From JAGMXM01 sp964458325 (lineage in GTDB: Bacteria; Verrucomicrobiota; Verrucomicrobiia; Limisphaerales; UBA1319), in NCBI GenBank assembly GCA_964458325.1, contig CAYWIM010000059.1, positions 1 through 28,434 on the forward strand: a stretch of DNA of 28,434 nt. The letters are read 5' to 3'. Position 1 is the first letter of the stretch. Each line of letters starts with the position of its first letter. Below the pieces are notes generated by a model. That model had not been told where the DNA came from, made no database searches, and worked only from the letters and a program-made list of their open reading frames with translations. Of this stretch, positions 14,434-21,154 are shown piece after piece. Position numbers and translations under genes: made by a program.

Positions 14434-16860
14434 TCACTCCCAGGGAACAAACAGAACAGCGCCCGCCTTCATATCGGGAACGAGCAGGAGCCGGGCAGGC
14501 TCGTCGAGATAGAAATCCGCGGCCGACTGCAGTCCTTCGATCAGAACCTTTGGATTCCTGCCGCCCGCATCGAGCTTCCACACCTTCCCCTGCGTCCAGC
14601 TCGAAACGATGATCTCCCCCGTGCTTGCGCATTCGATCCCGTCGGCGCCACGGAAGCCGGTGTTCAATGTCGTCAGCCTGCCCTTCCGCGCCTCGAGGAT
14701 ATTCCCAAAAAAGAACTCGGCGATCAGGAGGCGGTTGCGGGCAGGGGCGCACACGCCGTTCGGGCACGGCATTTCCGGGGCAGCGTCCACGGCCAGGCGC
14801 ACGCGCCCGTCGAGGCCGATCGAATAGATGCGGCCGACATGGGGCAACGACCTCGCCTCCGGGCTGTCGACCGGCCAGAGGCCGTCCGGCCCGTTGATCT
14901 TATCCCTCGCGCCCATGTCCGCAACATAGACCCCACGCCCGTTCGGAGCGGCGGCGGTGTCATTGAGGTAACGGATCGGCATGGGAAAATCCTTCTCCTC
15001 GGCCAGGACGGTCTTGTTCCCCGATGCATCGATTTTCCAGACCCGTTTGAGGTCCGTGGTGACGAGGAACCCGCCCACGAAGGCGATCCCTTTGGGCTCA
15101 TCCATGCCGCCGGCGAACCGCTCGACCTGGCCGCCCTTGATGACATGGACGCCACCGTCGCCCGGCTCCTGGCCGCCCATGACGGTCACGTAATAATGCT
15201 CGCCAAAGCCTTTGGTGACGCTTTCGGGGCGCGTCCCCACCTGGATCGTCTTGAAGGGCGCGGCTACCGCGCCAACGCCCGCCCCCGTGTAGGCCCGGTC
15301 CCCTGACCCGGCGTTTGAACCCGTGTCTTCAACCTCGCCGCGTGAGGGCACGCGGCCTACAGCGCCAGCGTCCGCCCTCGTGTAAGCCCGGTCCCCTGCC
15401 TGCCCGGGCGGGGGGAAATCCTTCGCGGCATCGTCAAGGACCAGGACCCAATCGTTTTCGGGGCCGCTGGTGGGCGGGGCGAATTCGCGATCGGCGGTCG
15501 ATGGGAACTCGCCGATGGCATTGGCCTGGCCAGTGCGCGGATCGAACCACCACGCCTTCGCTTTGGGGCCGGCGATGGCGTTCATGCGGACCTTGATGGG
15601 CCTGCCCGAAGGTGAATACACCATCGCATAGGTTCCGCCGCTGTCGCGTGTTGCCTGGAGGTGCTCGTCCGCCGCCAGCGGATCGCCCACAATTACGGAC
15701 GGATCGGGAACGCGTGTCAGGAACGGGCGCGACTCGATCAGCCGCCGCAGGTGGCCCATCTGGAACGCGCCTGGCGCATCGAGGGACTCATACCACGGTA
15801 TGTGCGCGCCGAAATTGTAGGTCTCTCCGCGGCGAATCCATCCGATAAAGCTGCGGTGGCCGTAAGTGTGTCCAAACCCGCCCGCAAACATGTTCCAGTA
15901 AGCGGCTCGCCGCGAGTCCCACGGCCGGATGCGCCGGTCCTGCGGCTCGGTCTTGCGCAAAGAGAGCGAGTCCTCGTAAGCCACCTCGGCATCGAGCGTC
16001 GGCTTGGGCGGCTCGAGAGCGTAGTCTTTGGCCACCGTGCGCCAGTTTTCGAAGCTGAACCGCGTCGTGGTCTGGATCATGTTGAAGTCCAGCCAGGGCT
16101 CGGCGTGGAGCCATTCGGACGACGAATGGTTGCCGCCGGGCGGATGGAACGTCATGAGCGCGGCCCGCCAATCCGCCTGGCCATCGAACTGGTCCACACC
16201 AATGGCGCCGTCGGCGATGCCCTCGGCCTGCGCGCGGATCATGGCCAGCCGCTCGGGCCGATCGACGTTGCGGCCTTTCTGCCATGCGTCGCCACCCAGC
16301 ACCCAGATCATGTGCGGCTCTTTGCCGTAGCGGGCGCCGAGGAAATGGCCGTAGCGATAGGCAACGCGCGGATCGCGCGTCATGGAATGATTTTCCTCGA
16401 TCGCGCTCAGCCACATGGGGAGGCCCGCGATGTAGATGCCATGCCGCTTGGCCTCGGCAATACAATAATCGACGTGATCCCAGTAATCGTCGTTTAGCCC
16501 GGGCTTGAGCCGAGGCCGGGACCAGTCCCCGCTCTCGAACGGCTCGAACCCGTACGCGTTGGCGCTCGAGCCGCCATCGGGCCAGCGCGCGATCACCGAC
16601 TGGATCACCGTGAAACCCTTCGCGGCGCGATTCGAGAAATAGAGGCTCACCGGCAACTGGTTGTCCGTGACCGCGCGCGCAGACTTGCCGAACATGTGCC
16701 ATGAGGTGTCCCCAAGCCAGAAGAACGGCTGGCCGCTTTGGGTCACGAGGAAGCGCCGGTTTTCACTGACCCTCAGAGGCTCGAGAGCCTTTTCCGCAGC
16801 GGTTGCGCCCAACGCAACTGCCGCCAACCATACGAAGGAGATCTGTCGAAGCGATTTCAT
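14434..16860 (-). CDS. Secreted DUF4038 (GH140-like) glycosidase fused to an SMP-30-like propeller through a repeat-derived linker
   Basis: 808 residues from the ATG at 16860, chosen for the signal peptide MKSLRQISFVWLAAVALGAT. Residues ~30-395 match the DUF4038 barrel (FLVTQSGQPFFWLGDTSW), with candidate catalytic Asp191 (WVLGGDAW) and Glu292 or Glu296 (LDAEVAYED). The characterised relatives, GH140, are apiosidases acting on rhamnogalacturonan-II. Residues ~400-478 fit the collagen-binding-like beta domain that normally ends these proteins. Residues ~482-534 are low-complexity and encoded by a palindromic DNA repeat. Residues ~540-808 resemble an SMP-30/gluconolactonase-type propeller (GMDEPKGIAFVGG, VYVADMGARD, NGVCAPARNRLLIAE). 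The fusion roughly doubles the length of an ordinary DUF4038 protein. Neither half shows a break, so the fused protein is probably made. Confidence 0.9.
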   Translation of the reverse strand: MKSLRQISFVWLAAVALGATAAEKALEPLRVSENRRFLVTQSGQPFFWLGDTSWHMFGKSARAVTDNQLPVSLYFSNRAAKGFTVIQSVIARWPDGGSSANAYGFEPFESGDWSRPRLKPGLNDDYWDHVDYCIAEAKRHGIYIAGLPMWLSAIEENHSMTRDPRVAYRYGHFLGARYGKEPHMIWVLGGDAWQKGRNVDRPERLAMIRAQAEGIADGAIGVDQFDGQADWRAALMTFHPPGGNHSSSEWLHAEPWLDFNMIQTTTRFSFENWRTVAKDYALEPPKPTLDAEVAYEDSLSLRKTEPQDRRIRPWDSRRAAYWNMFAGGFGHTYGHRSFIGWIRRGETYNFGAHIPWYESLDAPGAFQMGHLRRLIESRPFLTRVPDPSVIVGDPLAADEHLQATRDSGGTYAMVYSPSGRPIKVRMNAIAGPKAKAWWFDPRTGQANAIGEFPSTADREFAPPTSGPENDWVLVLDDAAKDFPPPGQAGDRAYTRADAGAVGRVPSRGEVEDTGSNAGSGDRAYTGAGVGAVAAPFKTIQVGTRPESVTKGFGEHYYVTVMGGQEPGDGGVHVIKGGQVERFAGGMDEPKGIAFVGGFLVTTDLKRVWKIDASGNKTVLAEEKDFPMPIRYLNDTAAAPNGRGVYVADMGARDKINGPDGLWPVDSPEARSLPHVGRIYSIGLDGRVRLAVDAAPEMPCPNGVCAPARNRLLIAEFFFGNILEARKGRLTTLNTGFRGADGIECASTGEIIVSSWTQGKVWKLDAGGRNPKVLIEGLQSAADFYLDEPARLLLVPDMKAGAVLFVPWE
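15273..15410. repeat. In-frame copy of the ~90-nt palindromic repeat inside the DUF4038-propeller gene
   Basis: One and a half units with the same order of elements as at 9827-9990: GCCCGG at 15293 and again at 15386 (93 nt apart, a multiple of three), and the perfect hairpin GCCGCGTG-AGGG-CACGCGGC at 15337-15356. Even the spacer between hairpins aligns with the intergenic copy. On the gene's strand it encodes two copies of a G-D-R-A-Y-T peptide plus GRVPSRGEV, with no stop. Confidence 0.85.
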
Positions 16861-16902
16861 GGTCGTGTCTCGAATGGGTGCTAATTTGCCGCCAGCTTGA
16901 CA

Positions 16903-16931
16903 GGTTCGATTCATGCTGGAAAGCACGAACC
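16903..16931 (-). other. Imperfect hairpin in the gap before the DUF4038 gene
   Basis: On the minus strand GGTTCG-TGCT pairs with AGCA and CGAACC, with a five-base bulge on one side. It lies between the serine-hydrolase stop and the DUF4038 start. It could be a weak terminator or leader structure, but no U-tract follows. Confidence 0.3.
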
Positions 16932-16967
16932 AAACGCCCGCTGCCGTAGAGCCGGTTTGGGATCCCC

Positions 16968-18086
16968 TCATTCGCCTCGTGGGACGGCCTCGCTGACCTT
17001 GGAGAAGAACGCATCCCACACCGGGTCTTTCACGTTGCCATCGAGGCCGAGCCGGACGATGACCATGTCCCATTCGGGGATGACGAAGCAGCGGTTGTTG
17101 TTGTAGCCGGACGCCCAGAACATGCCCGCGGGGGCGCTGGGAAGAGCGCGCGTGCCGTCGGGCTTGATGCCGTTGCGCCACCAGTTAAAGCCATAGACGC
17201 CGCGCCCATCGATATCGCTTTCCGGATGCGCCCAAGGCATCGACGCCGGCACCTGAACGCGCGTCGCCTCGGCGATCCAGTCCGCGCTCAGGAGCTGGCG
17301 GCCGTTCCAGCTCCCCTTGTGGAGGAAGAGCAGACCGAAACGGGCCATCTCACGCGCCGTGATGAAGATGTGCTTGCTGCCATTCCCCGAGCCGCCGTTG
17401 ACGACGATGCCATCCACGGTCGCGTAATCTCCCCAACTCCAATTCTTCATCCCGATGGGATCGGCGACGCGGCGGCGGAATAATTCCTCGATGGGCTCGC
17501 CAGCGATCTTCGTCAATGCCAGTCCCAGGGTGTTCATCGCCGAATCCCAGTAGGCGTATCGCGTTCCGGGCGGGGTGAAAAGCGGCTTCGGGTTCGGCAG
17601 AAATGGCGTGCTGCTGGGGCCATGCTTGTAGCTTCCGGTGGTCTCGTCGCCGACCGCCCGATAGCCGCTGGTCATCGTCGTGAAGTGCCGCAGGGCCGCG
17701 TCCGGATAATGAGCCTTCAAGGCCGGCAACACGCCGGCCACCCGCGTGTCGAGCGTGCATTTGCCATCCTCGATCAGGAGGCCCAGAACGGTGCTTGTGA
17801 ATGACTTGGTCATCGACCAAACCCCGTGGCGTTTGTCGATGTCGTCCCCTTTCCAGATCATCCGGCCATTTCGGATGATGACCAACTCGCGCACGCCATT
17901 CGTGCCAACGGTCCGTCCGAGCAGGCGGGCCCCATCGTCGAGCTTCCGCGCGTCCACACCCTGCGACTCCGGTGTCGCCTCCTCCCAGCGCGCTCCCGGA
18001 AACACAGGCGCCGAAGCCGATGCCCAAGACCCGGCTGAAAATACGCTGCACATGGCTAGAAAAGAAAACCAACGGTTTGATTTCAT
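16968..18086 (-). CDS. Secreted serine hydrolase, beta-lactamase/penicillin-binding-protein-like
   Basis: 372 residues from the ATG at 18086; an in-frame GTG at 18098 is possible but has no better ribosome site. A signal peptide (FSFLAMCSVFSAGSWASA) precedes a class C beta-lactamase-like fold. The nucleophile motif S-x-x-K is Ser91-Met-Thr-Lys94 in VWSMTKSF. The catalytic tyrosine is Tyr179 in YAYWDSAMN, with Asp in place of the usual Asn in Y-x-N. The third motif is not the classical K-T-G; WASGYNN around residue 326 is the likely equivalent. Members act as esterases, peptidases or beta-lactamases. Beside glycan enzymes an esterase removing acyl groups from polysaccharide is plausible, though unproven. 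The DUF4038 fusion gene follows after 107 nt. Confidence 0.93.
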   Translation of the reverse strand: MKSNRWFSFLAMCSVFSAGSWASASAPVFPGARWEEATPESQGVDARKLDDGARLLGRTVGTNGVRELVIIRNGRMIWKGDDIDKRHGVWSMTKSFTSTVLGLLIEDGKCTLDTRVAGVLPALKAHYPDAALRHFTTMTSGYRAVGDETTGSYKHGPSSTPFLPNPKPLFTPPGTRYAYWDSAMNTLGLALTKIAGEPIEELFRRRVADPIGMKNWSWGDYATVDGIVVNGGSGNGSKHIFITAREMARFGLLFLHKGSWNGRQLLSADWIAEATRVQVPASMPWAHPESDIDGRGVYGFNWWRNGIKPDGTRALPSAPAGMFWASGYNNNRCFVIPEWDMVIVRLGLDGNVKDPVWDAFFSKVSEAVPRGE

Positions 18087-18110
18087 CGGAATGAGCACAT
18101 TAAGATGGTT

Positions 18111-18137
18111 TCCCCCCGCTCGTGCCTCGCGGGGGGA
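18111..18137. repeat. GC-rich hairpin repeat, copy 1
   Basis: TCCCCCCGC pairs perfectly with GCGGGGGGA across a 9-base loop. The core CCCCGCTCGTGCCTCGCGGGG (18114-18134) recurs at 18435-18455 with a single mismatch. It lies in the upstream gap of the gene at 16968-18086. Confidence 0.75.
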
Positions 18138-18236
18138 ACATTGCTGACAAACGACTTGTCACGCATCGGGGCCATGAACCGTGTTGGAACGCCGGCTTTA
18201 GCCCGCTGTCGCGCGTTCAGCCTGTCGCGTGTTGCA

Positions 18237-18252
18237 GCGGCCTGAAGGCCGC
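18237..18252. repeat. Short perfect palindrome
   Basis: GCGGCCT-GA-AGGCCGC forms a 7-bp stem with a two-base loop. It is embedded in a block reading like a dispersed intergenic element, with a GCCGGCTTTAGCCCG half-palindrome just before it at ~18191. Confidence 0.6.
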
Positions 18253-18349
18253 GCTCCGGCAGGGCAGGTTCATGGGTAGGGAAAGCGCAGTCGGCCTGCA
18301 AGAGAGAAGGCGGCGCGGTGTCGAACTTGTTCATCCGTTCATTGATCGT

Positions 18350-18397
18350 CTTCTCCCTCCCCTCCGCGGCAGTGGAGGGGAGGGCCGGGGAGAGGAG
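18350..18397. repeat. 48-nt imperfect inverted repeat, copy 1
   Basis: It starts CTTCTCCCTCC and ends GGAGGGGAGGGCCGGGGAGAGGAG-like sequence, so its ends are roughly complementary. A second copy of exactly the same length lies at 18508-18555. The middle differs between copies. Confidence 0.75.
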
Positions 18398-18434
18398 CGC
18401 GAGCATTGTTGAAACCCCTCTCCCTCCGCCCCCC

Positions 18435-18455
18435 CCCCGCTCGCGCCTCGCGGGG
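18435..18455. repeat. GC-rich hairpin repeat, copy 2, next to a C10 tract
   Basis: It matches the core of the element at 18114-18134 with one base changed. It abuts a run of ten C (18429-18438) and is flanked by CCCTCTCCCTCCG and CGAGGG arms. Confidence 0.7.
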
Positions 18456-18507
18456 CGAGGGAAAACCAGTATATGGAGTACAAGAGCTGGTGCAGTGTGC
18501 GGTTGGT

Positions 18508-18555
18508 CTTCTCCCTCTCCGCCATTCCGATGGAGGGGAGGGCCGGGGAGAGGAG
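18508..18555. repeat. 48-nt imperfect inverted repeat, copy 2
   Basis: Same ends as 18350-18397, with the GGAGGGGAGGGCCGGGGAGA arm unchanged and a different centre (GCCATTCCGA). Together the elements occupy most of the 510-base gap 18087-18596, in which no credible gene is seen. Confidence 0.75.
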
Positions 18556-18596
18556 GTGCCTCCGCCGCGTCACGTTGGCGGCTCCGTTCGAAACGT

Positions 18597-20675
18597 TCAT
18601 GGGGCAGGATTGCCGGCCCGGGTGCGCAGGACAATGGCGCCCTTCCGCACGGAGAAGTGATCGTCGCCGGAAAACACCAGGTGAATCGTCCGGCCATCGG
18701 CGCTAATCCATTTGGTCGGAACGCTGCTGGACTCACCGGGTCCAACATCCCAGGCATCGGTTTGAAACGCGGTCGTCCACGGCCCCCATGGGTCGGGCGC
18801 ATCGCAGATCGCAAATCCGCCGGCGAATCGCGTGTCCTGACCGGGACCGGTCTGGCACCAGAGATAACGATTCAGCCCCTCGTTGAAGCTGACGCTCGAG
18901 CGATAGCACGCGCCGGGATTCGCGAACACGGCGCCGCGCTCCCGGACGTTTCTGCTCCAGAATACGCGCTCATCCGCGTCAAGCTTGACGAAGAACTTGT
19001 AGGCGGTGCGCTCTCGCAGCCGGTCCTTGGGCGCGCGGGCAAGAACGAAACGGTCGGCACGCTCGTACGCGCTGTCATGGTCATGCGAGTAGACGTAGAC
19101 GAAGCGGTCGCGCGCGCCGGCATAGTCCTTGCCGAAGTTCAGGAATGTGGGGCAGCCGAAGCTGTCGGTGAATTTCCAATCCGCCCAAGTCCAGCTCGAG
19201 CCGTGATCGGCGGACCAGCCGAGCTGCGCGTTGCCCGCGTTGCGGACCAGGAGATACAGGACGCCATCGACGCAAAGCATCCCGCTGGCCTTGCGGCCGC
19301 GCAGGCCGTCGCCGAGCGCCTCCGCGGTTTTCGAGCGCAGGTTGACACCCTGGAAATCGGGTGGGATGCCGAGGATTTTGGCGAGCCCGAGGCTGAGCTT
19401 GGGTTTGACGAACGGCTCGAAACCGTTGCCATCGCCGTAGGCGGTGTAGAGGGCGTCATCGTCGGCCCAGGTCAGCGGCCAGTTATCGCTGCCCTTGGCC
19501 TTGCGGATGATGGTGCTCGGCGGCGCCCAATCGATGCGCTGAATGACTGGGCTCGGCGGGCAGGCCAACGCCGACGCAGCGGAGCGGCTCTTGGCGGCCG
19601 GGGGGGGAGCGGCGGCATCTACGATCGGCAGGAAAAACGGTTTCAAGACGTCGTAATGGTCGGCGCCCTCGGCGCGTTTCCACGATTTCCCCGCTCGCGC
19701 GACGACGATATCGAGCGCGGGCATGACCACAATCAAGCTGTCGTAAAGACCCCAGGTCCAATACGTGTCCCGCGGCGCACCCTCGATGGTTCCATCGGCG
19801 TTGTTCCACCAAAGCAAGCCGTAATGGCGCGACGCTTTCCCGTAGGACTCGGGAAGCCGAACCGCCAGACGGGTCAGAGCGGCAATAGCCGTCCGCGCCT
19901 GATCCACATACTCGCGCGGGAGGATCCGTGCGCCGTTCCACTCGCCGCCCCGGAGCCAAAGCAGACCGAACCGCGCCATGGCATCGACGTTGGCGCTGAT
20001 GCCGGCGCCGAACTCGCGGCGCTTGATGCCGTCGATGAGATCGGGGCGATAGGAGTTTTTGCGCCAGACCAAGTCGCCGCGCTGAATCCCCAGCGGCGTG
20101 AAGAGGCGCTCGAACATGACCTCATCCAGGTCGCGCTCGTAGGCCCGCGTGAGGCATTCGGCCAGCCAGTTGGGACCGCTGTCGCTATAGGCCCACTCCG
20201 TGCCTGGCCGGAAGAGCAGGGGGACGTAGCCGCCCGGCTTGTCGAAACCCGCTGTCTGCGACGCCAGATGGAATAGGGTGATCTCGTCCAGCCAACCGGT
20301 GGCCGCGTTGGCGTCCGGCGGAACGCCGAATGTGGGGTGATGGGCGTACGCCTTGTCCGTGAGCCGCACTTTGCCATCCTGGATCGCGAGCCCGAGCATC
20401 GCGGATCCGAACGACTTGGTGGTCGACTTCAGATCATAGCGCTGCTTCGGATCGCCCCACTGGAAGACGAGCTTGCCCCCGCGAACGACGAACCCGGATC
20501 CGCCGCCTGTGAGCGCATAGTCGCGCGCCTGCGCCAGCTTCGACTCGTCGAGGCGAACGTCCGCCGGTATCGCTCGCGCCCAATCCGGCATGGGCCACGC
20601 CCGATCGGCGTCTTGTCCAAACGCGCGGATGCCGATCGAAAGCACAAGAAACGACGAATAAACGGAGATGTTCAT
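18597..20675 (-). CDS. Secreted serine hydrolase fused to a C-terminal propeller-like (DUF4185-type) domain
   Basis: 692 residues. The ATG at 20675 opens a signal peptide (MNISVYSSFLVLSIGIRAFG) and has GGAG 11 nt upstream, beside the preceding stop. Residues ~30-350 are a beta-lactamase-like serine hydrolase with Ser84-Thr-Thr-Lys87 and Tyr163-Ser-Asp165 (WAYSDSGPN). Residues ~351-375 are an Ala/Pro-rich linker encoded across a run of eight C on the coding strand (19600-19607). Residues ~376-690 resemble a DUF4185/sialidase-like propeller (TWADDDALYTAYGDGNG, GWSADHGSSWTWADW, GLNRYLWCQTG). The combination suggests an esterase or peptidase guided by a glycan-binding or glycan-cleaving propeller. 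Assignment of the second domain is tentative. Confidence 0.9.
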   Translation of the reverse strand: MNISVYSSFLVLSIGIRAFGQDADRAWPMPDWARAIPADVRLDESKLAQARDYALTGGGSGFVVRGGKLVFQWGDPKQRYDLKSTTKSFGSAMLGLAIQDGKVRLTDKAYAHHPTFGVPPDANAATGWLDEITLFHLASQTAGFDKPGGYVPLLFRPGTEWAYSDSGPNWLAECLTRAYERDLDEVMFERLFTPLGIQRGDLVWRKNSYRPDLIDGIKRREFGAGISANVDAMARFGLLWLRGGEWNGARILPREYVDQARTAIAALTRLAVRLPESYGKASRHYGLLWWNNADGTIEGAPRDTYWTWGLYDSLIVVMPALDIVVARAGKSWKRAEGADHYDVLKPFFLPIVDAAAPPPAAKSRSAASALACPPSPVIQRIDWAPPSTIIRKAKGSDNWPLTWADDDALYTAYGDGNGFEPFVKPKLSLGLAKILGIPPDFQGVNLRSKTAEALGDGLRGRKASGMLCVDGVLYLLVRNAGNAQLGWSADHGSSWTWADWKFTDSFGCPTFLNFGKDYAGARDRFVYVYSHDHDSAYERADRFVLARAPKDRLRERTAYKFFVKLDADERVFWSRNVRERGAVFANPGACYRSSVSFNEGLNRYLWCQTGPGQDTRFAGGFAICDAPDPWGPWTTAFQTDAWDVGPGESSSVPTKWISADGRTIHLVFSGDDHFSVRKGAIVLRTRAGNPAP

Positions 20676-20690
20676 GGATTGGCGATCTCC

Positions 20691-21083
20691 TCACGCATCG
20701 GTCTTCGGCGTCCGAACCGCAATCGCGCGAGACCACAGCAGATGGAACAGCCCATAGGCGAGAAAACAGATCCCGAGCACCAATACCATCGGCATCTCTC
20801 GGTCGCTTGTCAGACCGAAAAACAAGAACACTGCGCCGGTGACCATGAAGAAAAACGAGGCGGCCAACCGTGCACTGCCGCCCCACTGAATGAGGCGATT
20901 TGCAGCCGGCTGCAATCGGATGTTCCGGTCCACCAGATCGATGACCGCTTGAACGTCGGCCTCGCAACGCCCGCGGCAGGCCAAGCCTTTGCCAAGATCG
21001 ATGGCACATTCCGGACACAAGCCTTTGCCGCACGATTTGCAGCTCCCGACGGCCTCCTGATCGCGATGATAAAAACAATGCAT
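20691..21083 (-). CDS. Small zinc-finger membrane protein (B-box-like)
   Basis: 130 residues. The N-terminal 40 residues carry a B-box-like metal site: Cys3, His6, Cys15, Cys18, Cys23, Cys26, Cys36 and Cys40. Residues ~71-91 and ~98-117 are two hydrophobic segments that should span the membrane. The C-terminus is short and basic. Related small proteins with an N-terminal zinc finger and transmembrane segments occur widely, but their role is unknown to me. It lies 15 nt before the serine-hydrolase fusion and is likely co-transcribed with it. It is the only non-secreted product in this minus-strand run, so it might be a membrane-associated accessory or simply a passenger. The ATG at 21083 starts directly with the metal motif, which supports that start. 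Confidence 0.88.
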   Translation of the reverse strand: MHCFYHRDQEAVGSCKSCGKGLCPECAIDLGKGLACRGRCEADVQAVIDLVDRNIRLQPAANRLIQWGGSARLAASFFFMVTGAVFLFFGLTSDREMPMVLVLGICFLAYGLFHLLWSRAIAVRTPKTDA

Positions 21084-21154
21084 GGTTCACCCGGGCTTTC
21101 CAAAACCACATCCGATTGATTGAGGCCAAATTCAACTCGTCCCAATGCCATATG

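Noticed and set aside
18083..18814. Minus-strand open frame crossing the intergenic repeats
   Set aside because: It is made mostly of repeat sequence and overlaps the 3' end of a solid gene. The peptide is low in complexity.
18318..20276. Plus-strand open frame of 652 codons opposite the serine hydrolase fusion
   Set aside because: It runs through the repeat block and then antisense to a well-supported gene. Composition is shadow-like and there is no domain or signal sequence.
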